The notes beneath the pieces were generated by a model, which was not told the DNA's origin, ran no database searches, and worked only from the letters and a program-made list of their open reading frames with translations. DNA of 64,000 bases. Origin: a virus. How positions within the stretch are numbered: the stretch's first letter is position 1; the number at the start of each line of letters is the position of its first letter. A program made the position numbers and the translations under genes. This document shows positions 1-15,000 of the stretch, piece by piece. The stretch is taken from IMG/VR virus record IMGVR_UViG_3300025853_000048, positions 25,450 to 89,449 of that record. One strand, given 5' to 3'.

Positions 1-3000
1 TCTGTTTTATTAGAATTTTGATCCTTCCTCTTCCGATCCTGCTCCCGCTGTTTATCCGGAGTCATTCCGGGTTTAAACACTTCGATCTCAGCGTTAGGAA
101 GCATTGGTACCCACTCGGTTGTGGGGTTATCTCCGATTGAGCCGATTAGCACGTTAACAAACTTGCTTCCCTTCCTCTCTCTTACCTCGTAAACTCGCTT
201 GCGACCATCTTTGAAATAATCGACTGCGGGAATGTCCCGCCCAACAGCATCCTTGACGGAAATATTCTCGGTAACGCTGGTATCCAAAACCTGCCATTCG
301 CCGTTCTCTTTGCGGACGTGGTAACCTTGGGATTTCATTCCCGCCTTATCAGTTCGCCACGCTTCCCAAAATGAATTATTCGGTTCGGCGATGCGGGCGT
401 TTTGGGGCATCCCCTTGATTTCGACCATCTCAGTTTTGCCCCACTTCAATCCGAAGCCTTCGCGACCTCGCTGGCGCTTCAAGTCAACCCACATCGTCTT
501 ACCTGCTGATTCAGGTAGGCCGACCTGACTTTGGATAGATTGCGTCGGATCAAAACCAATCTCTTCGAAGTATTCTCCTTTGTCGTAGGGTTCTGACACC
601 CTCTGAACTCCTGCCGTCCAATATTGCTTGTTGCGCGGAGTGTTCTTCAACCCGAGAACGAAAAGCGGGGTATCCCAACCTTTTTCGCCATAGGTTTCGA
701 CCACTGCCACGGCAAGATCAAGATCGATATCAGACTTCGCTATCAAGCCTGATTGCCGCTTGGTTTCGTTCTGAATGATATCAATTTCTTCCTGTCTCTG
801 CTCGTCGGTTGTCACCGCGTCCAGGAACTTCTGGCGACCACTGAGAAAAGCGGCATCGAGTGCCTTCTTGCGGTCTTCAAAGATTTGTTTCTTAGTCTTT
901 GGTTTTTCATCGAACAACTGTTCCTGCCCGACCTCTGCATCCTTCTCGGCATCGGTGCGGGTGTCGGGAGCCTCGAATTCCGTTTCTACGGTCTGCTCTC
1001 CCACCAGGGAGAAGTCCTCTTCCACGCCCGCGACCTGGAACATGTCGGCGTTGTCATTGATTTCGGTCTGGTTGGTTTTATCCTTCCTAGTTGCAGCAAC
1101 GATAGTCTTGACATTCTCCACGCTATCCAGGCTGGTCTTCATGCTCTTGAGCGCCTTGATGGTTTCGCTCATCGCTTCAAGTCCCCGCTTGAATTTGACC
1201 GGTTTGGCGATTAGATCGAGTTCAAAAGCACTCGCGATGCCCAGTAGAGCGCCGACTGGATCTCTCTGCTTAATGTCGATCCCTGTACCGATAGCGTCGG
1301 CAACCATGCCCACGGGTCCAGGAATCAACCCTACTGCGGAAGCGGTGAGCTCCGCGGCGTTAAGAAATAGTTCTTCCTCCAGTTTCGCGGCTTCCTCCGT
1401 GCCAAGGGTTTCCAGTTCCCGGATCGCATCAGGAACGGTCTTTGTAAGCATTTGCTTGCTCAAAGTTACCAGCTTCTTGCGGGCTTCCTTGCGTTGCTCG
1501 TTGGTGATCGCCTTGGACCGGGAAACCGCTATTTTGATTTCAGCCTCGATCGCATCAAAGTCATCGCTAAGTTTTTGGAAGGGTGACTGTTGACTTAATT
1601 CTCCTTCTTCGCCTTCCTTCGTGCTTTCTGCCAGAGTCTTTTCGGCGGCACCGGTTTCCGGGAAGCCTGCGATTCGGTTGATTTTGGCGAAGTAGGTTTC
1701 TGGGCTTTGGTCTTGTCGTTCATCGTTAAATATATCCTCGGTTTGGGATGCGTCATCACGGTTTTTCTGTTCGCGTTGTGCGAACGTTAAATATTCCCGA
1801 AGCGTCTCATCGAACGGGAATTCGTTAGAACTCCGGTCTTTCTTCAGCTTCGTTGAAGTCACCAGGTCATCCAGTAACAGTTGACCGATCTCAGAGAGTG
1901 GTTCGCTGACCAGTTCGGCTTTACGGTTGGTCAGCCAGTCGGACAGGTTGCGGAAGTTGCCCTGCTCGACTGCGTGCATTCCCGACCGCAGGGAAAGGAT
2001 CGCTTCGACCACATCGCCTGCCAGGGACAAATCATCGTCGAGTTTCGCCAGTTCCGGCGCTACCTTGGCAACTGCGGAGACGATGCGCTTGCCGCCGTCG
2101 CTCTCCAGTATAGCGGTAACATCAGCGGAGTCTTTCCCTGCCTTTTCCACTAGACGAGTCACAAATGCTGCCATGACTCGACGGGATGCTTCGGCCTGGT
2201 CAAATTCTCCCGATTGGGTCCGGGTGATTCCCCTGGCAGATTGTTCCAGTTTGGTGGCGACTGCCCGCAGAGAATCGGCGGTGAGTTGATTATTGACGTT
2301 GAACCGCAGCCCGGACAGGGTGCTGTAGCCGATGGCTTCGGCATCAAGTAACGCCTGCTCGGAAACGGATTCGCCGAGTCCGCCCTGTTTCGGGTTGCTT
2401 TCGACCACGAAAGATCGTTGATCGCCACTGGTGAACTCAATCACTTCGCGGATAAGGACCGGTTGTTTGACCCCGGCAAGATTAATGCCTTCTTCCTGCG
2501 CAAAATCGCGAACCGCAGTTTCGTAGGCCATGGCGTTGCCCCGTTCGTAGGCGAGGCGTATTCCGCTCGATCTTCCGTTTCCGGCGATAACGCTTCCGCC
2601 TGAAACAACCGGAGCGCCATCGTTGGCCTTGCGAGAATCTAGCAGGAAGTCGGGATCGATGGATGAAGCGATTCGCTCTATCTGCTCCATCGAAGAACGA
2701 TTCCCGCTTCTCTGTCGGGTCTGATCAGCATTGATCTCTGCCTCGATCATCCCGTCTAAATCTGTGGCATCAACCACCCTGTAACGGAAAGTCGCCTTGG
2801 CCCCGTTCGGGGTTCCGGTTGAAATAGTGCCGTCAATATCGGCCACATCCGGGCTTTTCGCGCCATCTGCGGGGCTTTTCTGTCCGGTATTAGGTTTCCT
2901 GACAGTTACTGCCGGTTTCTTGTAGTTGATTGGTGTATAAACTGTTCGACCGGATTTGGTGCCCTTCTGAGCGTTGGAAAGATCAACGTCGTAACCTCTC

Positions 3001-6000
3001 CTTGAGAGTGCTTCGTAAACCCTGTAGGCAGGCTCCGAAACATAGTTGTCTGACATAACATCTTTCCCATCCTCATGCGCCTTGTCAATAATCGCCTGGT
3101 AAGCCTTAATTCCCAACTTCTTGCCCTGATGTATTCCTTGCAGGGTGGATTTATGGATTCTTACTTTACCTTCATACTCACCGGCAGTCACGTACCCGAC
3201 TTCTACGTCTTTTTCATCCCGTATCGAAGCTCTAAAACCATCCTCAGAAAGTTTAATTGACCCTTCTTCCTCGAAAACGCTCTCGTCCAGGTCGAAGACT
3301 CCGGTGTTGCCGGGGTGCTTGCCTGCCTTCGCGGTCTTCTTCGATTTGGTTTGCGCGAATTCCTCCAACCGTTGCACTTGCTCTTCGGTGATCGGAGCCA
3401 GTTTATTTGGAGCATTAACGTCATCCCAATCAGCCTCCCGCTTCTGGCCTTTATCGACCATGAAGACCTTGGAAATGAAATCTTGCGCTTCCACCCCTTC
3501 TTTACCGATGCTCGCCTCGCTGTAGCCGAGCAACTCTTCAATCACTCTGTCTTTGTCATTGCGAACCGATACAACATCGCCAACTTGCGTCCTTCTCAGG
3601 GCGAACATGACTTCAGCAACCCGGGAAAAGAATGCGCCTTTTAGACCTTCATCCTTGCTCGCTTCTTGATGGGAGAGATCTGCGATTCGTCCCGCTTCCT
3701 TCTGCAACTTCAAGCTTCCGGCGTAGGTTTCGATGGCTTGCTCTGCCAATGCAATAGGATCGGTTTTCTTCGCTGCGGTCTTCTTCTTGGGGGTTTGCAC
3801 AGCAACCTCTGAGAGGTCCATTTCCACTATTTGCCCTATCAACTCCTTTGGCCCCGGCTCGACAATTGTTCCTGAGAAAATACCGTTACCCAAATCATTA
3901 GTGACCTCAACACTCCTGAAAATACTGCTACCGGTTGGGTCGTAATAAATAACCTCACCTACGTTGGGGTATTTTGTGACACCTGGATGAGGTCCGGGGT
4001 GTCTTTTTGAATCTTCTGAAAGGTCTACTCCTGTTATGTTTACCAGGCGGTCTTTATAGGATTCTATCGCTGCCTCAACCTCGTAGATTGACAACCATCC
4101 ACCCGTTTTTTTCAACAACTCAGATTTAGCCTTATCGGTCTTGAGTTCATTGTAGCGACTTGTAATACTGAAAAGATCACCAAGGCGTTTGCGGTGCGCA
4201 ACTTCTGAAGCTGATTTGGGAAGTGCTTTTCTGGGGTTATCACTCCACAATTCAAGTTTCTTGCCTGGGGCTGACTTTGCAAAAATAGCAGCGCCTTCCC
4301 CTAGACGTTTCTCTTCCGCATCTTCAAAGTCTTTGCCGGTTTCGCCTTTGATTTCATTGATCTTATCCTGATAGGATTTACCATCCCTCCGTTCTTTTTC
4401 TTCCCAGAACTGAACGGCGTCTTCAATTCGTTGAGACTCAACTGGAAGAGCGTTGTACCGTTCACTTTCGGCGCTTATATCAGCAAGAAGTTTAGACTCA
4501 ACATTATCAAGATAATCTTTCACCCCGACCCAGAAAAACAGATTCTTATTTGGGCGGACATTGGCACTTGATGAGAAATTACGAACTTTCTCTCTAACCA
4601 TGTTAAGCATGGAATTCACCTTATCCAGATCCCTATTTAATCCTTCAACATAATGAGATCCAACCCCCGTGGTTCTGGCAGTATTTTTCCATTCCGGTAA
4701 TTGTTTCTCTGCGTATTCAACCCCCCTCTTCCATTGTTCATCTGACTGGCTATGTTTATCCCATGCGATCAGTTTTGTGTTACCAGCTGAATCCGTGGTG
4801 CGTTTTGATTTGGTTAGCGTGTCAGGTTTCTCTTCAGCAACTTTCTTCTTAGCCTTCGGCTTCCGGGTTTCAGCTTTCGGGGGTTCCCCTTCCAGCGCCC
4901 TTTTCTGAGCTTCAAACTTCTTCCGGCCCTCCGCGGTCAACTCCTGAGTACCATCTTTCTCGAACTTCTTCTTATAGATGATGCCGTTATTGGCCAGCAC
5001 CTTGGCGCTGCCGGGGTGACCTTTCTTGCCTTCGCCGATGGCCATCATGGCGCGGACCTGGGCGGCATTTAAACCGTCTGGACGCTCGCTCTTGCCGGTC
5101 TTGGCGGCGTGGATGGAGTAGCCGGTTTTGAGAAGTTTCAGCTCATTACTCACCACTTCCATGGTTTCCTGGCTGCGGTCACCGAGGATGAATTTCTCCA
5201 GTGCCGGATTGATCATCAACCCGTCCGCTTCACCTTCCTTGGAACGTTGCAACTGGCTAGGCGTATCGGCGTCGCCCATATCAACCACCAGGATACGCAG
5301 ATCCAGAAGTTGGTCGTATTCCTCCGGTGACAAATCCTCGCCGTTGATCCATTTTTTCAGCTCTTCAGCGTGGCGGATATCGACTGTTTTCTCAGTGGTG
5401 TCCTGTGGATCCTGGGCGAGCGGTTTGCCCTGCCAGTCGAGCGGGAGTAAAGATCCCCGTTCTTCGTTCTTGGTTCCTGGTTCTTCGTTGGTTGCTGGCC
5501 CCATCGGGATGTTGCGACCGTCCACCTTGCGGTGGAATTCCTCGTACTGGCGCAACTCTTTGTCGCTTGGCTTTTTAGCTCTGCGACCAATGGCGAATAG
5601 GTGCATATCGTCTACTCCCAGCTTGAGAGCAAACTCCCGCTCACTATCCGAAATGTAGGATTGTTGATCGTGTAGAGTCAGGTTGCCTTCGCCTCTTTGG
5701 TAAATGCGATACAAACCGTCTTCGACTTCCCGTTTCGAGAATCCCTGATCCATCACGATGGGGACCAGTTCTCCCAAGGAAACCATGCTGCCGGGGTTGT
5801 CTGATAGCCGCGTTGCCACCTTGGCAATTTCAGCGTCCACGGCGGGGCGGTTCGGGTAATCGGCTATTCCGTTTTCAGTCGGGAAGGATTCTTGAGTTTC
5901 TCCGCCCTCATAAACCGCGAATCCCTCATCGATCAGGTATTGCTTGTCAGCTTCATCGAGCGATTCCTCGCCCTCATGGACTAGGCGTTGCAATACCTCG

Positions 6001-9000
6001 TCGTCCTTGCCCTTGAGTAGGCCGGTGTAGACGTTGATCGGTTTGAACTTCTGGCGCAATTCATCGAGATCTTTATCGACAACCGAGTAGGTGCCCTGCG
6101 ATGGGTCGTAGTTGTCATCGATATCGCTCTTGCTGAATCCGGCTTGCTCGGCCTGCTCGATCAGCTCCAGCTTCATTTCGCTGGTCTTGGCCTTGGCGTA
6201 TTTCCGGCGCAACCCGGCCAGTTTCTTGCGGCGCGGAGCCTCTTGCTTGTCCCGCTCGATGGCTTCGGCGTGTCTTTCTGCCCGTTGCTGGTCCTCGGAC
6301 TTGGCCTTCTTCTGTCGTTCGCGGGTGGTTGCTGCCCGGGCCTTGTCGCGCTCTGCTACGTATTCCTTGGAGTTGCCAGCTTTGATATCGTTCACGCTGC
6401 GGCGCTCCATGTGGTCGCCAGATCCAGCAATGATGATCTCATCGAAGATGTCCCGGATTTCGTTGGGCAACTCGCCCTTCAGGTGAGCATACAGGTTCCT
6501 GGCAATCTCTTTGACCACCCGGAACGCTTCCTTAATCTTGTCGCTGGCTCCCTGGGGGAATTTACCTCTGCGGAAATATTCCTCGGCGTGTTCCGCGAAT
6601 TTCTCTTCTGACTCCGGACTCCAATCGTCGGTTGCTTCACCGTAAAATTCATTGAGTCGATTACCGATTTCAGTTCCCTTAAGCAGTTCACGGTCGAGGT
6701 GAATGATTTCGTGAAGCAAGGTGATGGCGTCGGCCTTGCCCTCGATCAGGCCGATGAGGTTATCGGCGCGACGGTAGAAGCCCTTGATTGCGCGGCCCTT
6801 GCCGCCACGCTGAAGCAGGATCGCGTCTTCCGGTGCGATGTTTTCGCTCGAATACGGCGCGATGGCGGCGCGTTGCTCGGCGGTGAGGTTCGCCCGGGAC
6901 TGGACGTCGCGGGCCTCGATCTCGCCTGCGGTGCGACGGTAATCCCTGTCTGGTGCAAAAATTCTCTTCTCACGTTCTTTTTCGTATTTCTCTTTTTCGT
7001 GTTGATACCATTCCCGCGCCTCATCGATGTCTGACATCATTTCCGTCAGTTCCAATTCACGTGGATCTATCTCCCTGTCTGCTAACCGAGAATACTTCTT
7101 CGCCGCCAGTTGTGCATTTTCAGCATCCAGTTGTGCCGCCGATCTGCGCTTGTATTTCTCAGCTAGTTCTTCCGCGTGCTTGATCCGCAGTTCGTGCCGT
7201 TTACGAAGTTCTTCTACCGGTGTTGTTCCGTTCTCTTCGGCAGATTCAAAATATTTGGTCACCATGAACTTTCGACTGACTTCTTTGTTCAATCGGTCGA
7301 AATCTTCATCAGCCATTTGCATACCTTGGCGATGCTCTAGCGGAGAACTCCCTCTTGCGAATCCTTCTCTATGCTGAATAGCGTGTTGAATTTCGTGCAG
7401 GAGAGAACTCAACCCCCTTCCTTGTGCGCCTATCGAAATTCTCTCTTTTCCTCCAATGTTAATATAAACCGCATCTATTCCGTCTTTCAACGAAACTGGA
7501 ATCTTGCCAATCTCAGGATATGCCTCAAACAAAGCCGTATGATCCAGCAAATCGCGCAACTCAACTTCTTCAGTGTCGCCGTTTTTCAACAGATCTAGAA
7601 CCTCATCGTAAATCTTCGCACCCTCGTCAGGAATCTCCCAACGCATCTTGCCGTCGTACTTCCCAGGGAACCAACCCGTAGCGGCGCGGATCGTCTCGCT
7701 GTCCCTGCCTGCCGCCGCCATCGCCTTGGCTGTTTCCAGGCTGTCGGCCATGAACTGCGGCACCTCGGCGTTCTCGCCCGCGAACTGGTAGAGGATCGAG
7801 TCTTTGTCGGAGTCGAAGCGTTGGGAGAGCGGGATGACTTCGCCGTCTTTGTCGTAGGTGACAGGATCGGCTGATTTGATCTGGTTGGGGTTCGTTGTCA
7901 CATAAACAGTAGATGAACCAGCTTCCGCGTCATCCATCCAACTATCACCTATGTCTTCAAATATAATACCATCGTATTTTGTGTCATCAAAATTCCTTAC
8001 TACATCTTGAGTGCTGCTACCGTGCTCCGAACTCAACTCATCCCATTTTTCTCCTTTGGCATCTATAACCAAAGGTGTTTCCATTTTTAAATAGACATCG
8101 TATACTCTTTCCCCACTTGCATATCCATCGGCGTTCCACCAATCATCAGTGAAGTAGGAAAAATCGTTGAAAACCTCGATGTTTTCCGCATGGCTAGTTC
8201 CATGATAAGCAGGGCCAATATTATATCCTGCCTCTTTTGCTGCCTCATCAATCAACCTCTCCACAGTGTTTAGATCCCCAGCCTCAACAGCCGCCAGATA
8301 CTCCCTATCGCGCTCCTCATCCACCTGCTTGAGCGTATCCCGGCCCCGCGCCTTGCGAACCTTATCCGGCACCTGCGCCAACGCCTCAATCGAGAATTCA
8401 GCCTCGCTCAATCCGGCCTCTTTACGCAGCTTTTGCGCCCCGGCGATCAGTGCGCCGGCCAGGTCGGTCAGGGCGTTGATTTCGTCGTCGGTCTTGGCTA
8501 GTCCGAGCTTGCGGCTCAGTTCGGTCAGTCCGGCTGAGATTCTTTCGTATTCCTGCTGCTGCTTCGGCGTGAATTTCTTTTTGGAGAGGGTGTCGGTGAT
8601 GGTTCCGGCAGTTGATGATGCATCTTTCGCTTTCGCTTTCTTCCGCTTGGGCTTCGATAGCGTGTCCAGGTCCAGATCACCACTGGCGAAATCATCGGGA
8701 TTGGCATCGGTCTTGGGCTTCGGAGTGGGTGCAGCTTGCTTACCACCTGTCAAATACTCAGCCAATGCAGCGGGCGCTTTATTCAAGTTACGCTTGGCTT
8801 GCGCGATCTGCTTGCTTTCTCCAGGCAGAGCGAGACGAGTTTTACCTTTCTCATCAGTCGGGACGTACCCTTGATCAATCATATCCAGCAGGTAGGTCAA
8901 CTGACTGGCCTTTTCGCCGGGACGTTGTTTCTTAAGGGCATCCTCGATGGCACCCTTGTCCCTCGGTGTGGCATCCAGTGAACTCAGGTAATCAATCAGG

Positions 9001-12000
9001 ACTTCGGCTTCCCGAGCGGGCATTCCCTCAATATCAGGCTGGAAATCACGGCCCGCTGCCTTGCGCTGGTTCATCCAGTTTTCATCGTAGTAAGCATCAG
9101 TTCTGCTCACCGCATCGTAGAAGTAGGAACCGATGCTGTTGCTCTGAATGATTGCCACTTCCTCAATGATCAATTGCTGGCGCATATCCTCGGGCAGGAA
9201 ATCCAAAGCTTTGTGCAACCTGCCAACCAGGTCCGGTTTGGAAATCTGGTGGTGATATTCTTCTTCCAGTGCCTTGATGTTATTCTTGGCCTGACGTTTC
9301 AGTTCCTCGGGACTGGTCTTATTGCGTCGGAACAGGTTAGCCATCTTGTCCATGATTGAATCAAGCTTGGCTTTGGCTTCGGCGATGATCGGCAGATTCT
9401 TGACCGAATCCCAGATACTCTTCTCAACCCCTTTCAAGGTGTCTTCCGCTTTCGCCCGTGTGGTTGGGTCTAACTCGGCGAGAATCGCGTTGCGGCGTTC
9501 TATCGCTTCGTTTCGGTTCGCCTGCTTCTGACGCAAGTTCTGCATCAGTGTCGGCGGGATATTGACATAGGAATAGGTCTGATTGCGGTCGGATTCGTAA
9601 ACCACCCGCATAGCGCCTGTTACAGGATTCCAACCGATCTTGGTGATAGTCCGCGATCCGTGCTTGAGTCCCGACGTGGCAATCCACTCCATATCCGGGT
9701 CTTCCGGAAGTTGCGGCTCGAGCAGTTCAGCCCGCTCCCTGCCGGTCATCCCTGGTTGCACTTCAAGATCAGGCTTCGGTTCGGGTGCGGTGGCTTTTTC
9801 CTCACCCAAAAGCATGATTTCGTCCAGCACCTTGCGGACTTCGGCGGGAATATCGTTGTGGATCGGTGATCCGGCCAGTTGCGCGTAGATGCCGCGTATA
9901 ACTTCTGCTACCTTGGCCAGTGCTGCCTTCAACCTGTCCGGTAACCCATCAGGGAAGTCTCCGTCCCGCATATAGCGTTCGACGTGACGGGCAAAGACTT
10001 CTTCCTGGTCATCGGTCCATTCGTCGGTAGCGATGCCGTACGCGGCGTTCAGTTCGCTACCGAGATCAGTGCCCTTGAGCAGTTCCCGGGACATGTGCGC
10101 CACCTCATGCATGATGGTGGATTCGTTGGCCTTGCCCTGGATTAGCCCAATCAGGTTCTGTGATCGGTCGTAAAAGCCCTGAGGGTCGCCATGCTCATCC
10201 TTGGAGAAGAGGATGATTGCCTCTTCCTTGGCAATGTTCTCGATATCGTAAGGTTCGACCAATGCGCGGACCTTGGCGTCGTAGGTGAGTCTGCCCTGAG
10301 TGTCGCGGGCTTCGATCTCGCCCGCCGTGCGCTGGTAGTCGGCAAAACCTTTCTCAGCGGCGCCTATCCCGTCCGGTCCTTCAATTTCCTGAATACGAGC
10401 AACATACTCGCTTCGTTCGCCCATCAGGTAGTCATACCTCTCTTTATTGCCCTCTTTGGACGCAAGGGACATCTCTTCATTGAGATACATGACGTACCGG
10501 TTGAGGTCGTCCACGGTTTCCTTGTAGTTACGAATATTATTTTGGAAGTTGCCACCCTTGGCGAAGCCTTCCTCTTCCTGAATCCAGTGCTGAATTTCAT
10601 GAATCAGGGTAGATAGTGCGTCTTCCTTGTTCTTAGCCCTAACCGTGATTTGCGGCTGCAGGTCGAACAGTCCTTCCGATTCGCGGTTTTCGTAGGGTTG
10701 GAATTCTCCACCCTCATCCTTTACATCAGGGCCAATTGTGATAATCAGGTCCACGTTGCCTACATCGGGGTATGCTTCGTAAAGTTCTGGGTGATCAAGA
10801 ATATCGCTGACAAAAGTTGCCCTGGTGTAATCAGATTGAACTGGTCGCACGGTGTATCCGGAATCCAGCTTGTTGAGTTTTGTCACTTCAGCATCCGCTC
10901 CTGCCTGGTCGTCATACCCGGAAACCTCGTTGCCTCTGGAGTCCACAACGTTGTAAACGGTTGCGGAATCGCTCACGCCATCCTTGAAGGAAGCGCCTTT
11001 ATCCGGAATCTCCCACCGCATCTTGCCGTCATACCTGCCTGGGAACCAGCCGGTCACGGCCCGGATCTCCTTGGCCGACTTACCTGCCGCTGCCATGGCC
11101 TTGGCTGTCTCCAGTGTGTCCTGCATTACCTCTGGAATAGCGGCAGTTTCGCCAGCGTATTGGGTAAGCACGCCTTCCTTCTTGTCGGTCATCCGCTTCA
11201 ACCGCTGGAAGACCGCTTTTTGCCGGTTCGGCTTCAGGCTGGCGACATTGTTCAGGAAGTGAGCGGTAACCATTCCCAGGGCTGCGTCATTTTCACGATC
11301 GCCAGTTTCCAGGAAAGTAACCATCTCGCGTACCGCTGCATTGACCGATTTCGGGTCATTCAGGTCGGCGGTTTGTGGAGTCTTGCCCCCCGCTTGCTCT
11401 TGGAGCTTCTTGCGTGCGGTTTCCCGCTTGTCTTGATCACTGACTTCCTTCTTTCCAAGGTTGCGCGGTGGCGTGTAGCTCGATTCGGCTTGGCTGCTCG
11501 CCTTGGCTATGCCGGTAGTCGTGGGGGGAACCGTTTCCGCCACAACACCCTTTTTCCCGGCAGTTGTGGCGGCTTCGACCGGCTCGACAATCGCCTTCAT
11601 CGGCTGAAACTCGCCAACCCCATCGTGCATGTTCCAGCCGGGGCGGATCACTCGCACTTTTTCACCGCGGACCACGTTGCTTTCGCCCGCGTGTAATCCA
11701 GGATCGGCAGAAACAACCTCGCCTTCTGCCCCGATCTCGATGAATCCAGCATCGCGAAACATCTCGTTAATCAGCTCGCGGGTTTCATCGTTCTCTGCGT
11801 GCCTGTAGGCCGTCTGTAGCTGTATAAAAAACTTGCGTTGCACTTCTGCCGTGGAAGCATCGATGTGATTAATGCTCCTGCCGGTAATGCCTTTCGCCTC
11901 GTCCGCGAATACCGTTTTGATCAAACTGTTGAATGATGCACGCATGGACTTCATCACCGCTTTCGGAACGGTTTTACTCTTATCCATTTCGCGCATCTTC

Positions 12001-15000
12001 GCCTTGGCGTTGGCAACTGCTGTACGGAATTCTGCCGTCTTATCGTCCACCTGGGCTTCCTCCACCACCTCAGGGTTCCGCATCTCATCCAATCGGCGCT
12101 GAAAATCCTGGCGATTGCCAACTAAGTGCGTCGAGTAGTTGCGCTTGTAAGCATCAAACAGTTGATCGTCATCAGCCTTGCCGTCGAAACTCTCCTGCAG
12201 GAAGGTGATGTTCTTGGCGAAGGTTTCGGGGGTGATGGGAACTTGCTTGGATTTCGGCTTCTTGGTGCTGGGCGCTTTACTCCCGGATTCCTCGCCCTTC
12301 CACTCATCGACCACCTTCTGCCCAGCCTCGGTAATCTCATACTCTCCGGCCTCGTTAAGCCTCGCGTAAGCCTCCGGGCGCTCTTTGGTGGTGTTGGTGA
12401 GGAAAGATAGATATCGCTTGCCAGCGGGCCTGTCCGTGTCTCCTGCGAGGTTTAGCAGGGCATCAAACATGGATGCGCTGGAAATACCTTTCGGAAACTT
12501 CGGTTTTGCGCCTTTCGCGGCGTGAATTTCGATATTTTCAGCCAACGACGGCGTTTTGGCGTCCAGATCCGGACCTGCCGCCTGCCGCATCTGGTTGAGA
12601 CGTTTGACAATCCGTTTCCTCTGATCGATGGCCATTGCCTTGGTTTCCGGATCCTTGATCTCGGTAATCATCCGGGATAGGTTTTGCGCCACCTGCTTGA
12701 GCCACCTGATAATGACCGGCATCATGTATTCGATACCCTCAATCTCTGTAACCCGACCGGCAAACTCCTTGTCCTGGATGATCATCCGGTGGAATTCGTG
12801 AGCGCCTAGAAAGTCTCCTTTTTTCAGACTGGAGAAACGATCAACCGGTTCATGCCCCAGGTACTGTTTCAGATATGTGATAATTTCCGGCGTACCCTTT
12901 GCTACCTGATCGATAAATTCATCGCTAATATCCAACGACTCGCTCCGAGCAACTTCCTGATCGATTATTTCGACAGCTTCTAGGGCATCTTCCCGGTATT
13001 GTTTCGGGACGCCTTTTAGACGGGAAATAAAGTATGATCGCTCCACTTCTCGTTTGATATCTTCAGGCAAGGCTCGCCATAACTCTTTAGCCTCTCTTAT
13101 CGACAACTCCTCTAGTGCCGCCTGGTGAATCAACTCCTCACTGAGTAATACAGCAATCCTTTCCTGGGAGTAACCGCTCCTGGCCAGCCACCCCAGATCG
13201 ACCTTCAGGGCAACATCGCCATTGGGTAACTTGCGGACGCTCATCGCCGTGCCGGAAGCGACTTCCTCAAGGCCAACTTGTTGAATTTCTTCAATCGGTC
13301 CGTAAACAATACCCCCTGGAAACGCACGCTCGCCATACTTGGCAACTTCCAACTCGATCACCTCTGCAACTTTTTCAGCCTTTTTCTGGTAAGTGGGAGG
13401 GATTTCATCGATTGCCACGGCAAGATCATCGGTACCCTGGTCATTCGGCACGATGTAATCCCTTTTCTCCGGCAACGGATCAGGAACCTTGTTGCCTTTA
13501 GGTTTCGGGTAGGCCTGCTTCTGCTTCGGACGCTTGCGCTCGGTCGGCTCCTTGCGCTTCGGCTTGATCACCGATTCAATGCCGTCAGTCAGTTCTCTCA
13601 GTGCCGGGTTTTCATCCAGGTTGTTGTAAATCCAGTTCAGGAACTTCTTCAGGTAGCGGCGGAAATGAGGCGATGAGGTGCGCCCGTTAAACTTGCCCTC
13701 GATAATTGCACGGGTTGCTTCGGAAACCTTCTTTGCCGGGGTCAACCCATCGAATCCATTGTATTCCTTGAGCATCAGCCCGTGCAAAACTTTGTCGTAC
13801 TGCGGGGAACGCGGGTCGAACGCCTTGGATGCGGCATCGATCAGCTCCGGATTATCGGCGGCAAACACCCGTTGCGCGGCGTGAACTCCCTCGTGGAAGA
13901 TGGTTCGCTCGATCTGGGCAACGGAGCGACGCTTGTTCTGGTCTTCGAAGATCACAATCGCCGGATTGCCGTCGCTATCAGTGACGGTTACGCCAGTTCC
14001 CTTGCGGGATAGGCTCCTACCGAGCAATGCTTCGCCGTGCGCCTTGTTCTGCGCCACGATAACGCGTACCCCGCTGGCCTTCAGGGTGTCCAGCATCGCC
14101 GACTGGTTGCCGATCGCCCGGTTGATCTTTTTGATACTGGATAAGGTTTCATCCTTTTGTGGGGCAGGAGTCTTCGGCTTCTTGGCTTTCGGTTTCTTTT
14201 TTGCAGGTGCCGCTACCTGGTCAGCCCTGACCAAGGTGATATCGTAATCATAGGGATTGATCGTTTCATCCCCCGGAATCTGGGGGGCTACCTTGCGCAA
14301 CGCTTCTTTGGAAGAAGAGGCGATGGAGGTGGGCACAGTAAACGTTTGATCACCGGTGAGAGATGAGACACTCCAGTAATCACCACCCCCATCGCTGCTT
14401 AGAGATTCACCACCGGTCGAAACTTCTTCCGGTGATGCTATTGATGAGTTTGCGTCATCAGCATCTTGTTCCAAAGTAGAGTCCGCAACTGTTTTTTCTT
14501 CTTCCTCGGTCGATTTAGGGTCAGTTTCAGGTTCTGCTTCAACTTCTTGCTCTGCGGGAGCGGAAAACTTGGCCTTGGCCGTCTCGTAATCCATCGTGAG
14601 GAACGCTTCTGCCGCTTCAGGGAATATTGCCTTTGCCTGATCATGCGCTTCTTCGGTGATAACTGGGACCGGTCCTTCCGGGCTATCAACTATTTCATAA
14701 ACTGGTGAGTTCAGGTGTCCAACGGGAGACTTGAGTGCAGGATGGTCAAGGTTCACCGCTTTGTTGTCTGCCCCTATCCTGACCGCTGCCGCTGCCTGAA
14801 GGGTGGCTATGTAGTTAGCCATCGCCCTTTTGTAGGCTCCCGCATTACCCTCCGGGTCAGCTTCCTCTGCCTGCTTTGCCTCAGTTGCCGCGTCTTTGGC
14901 CGCGTTGATAGCGCCTTCAATCTCGGCGGAAAAGCCTGCCGCCATTTTGACGCTCTGGCGAATCTGGGTCAACCGGTCAGCTTCGATTTCCTCGATCCTC

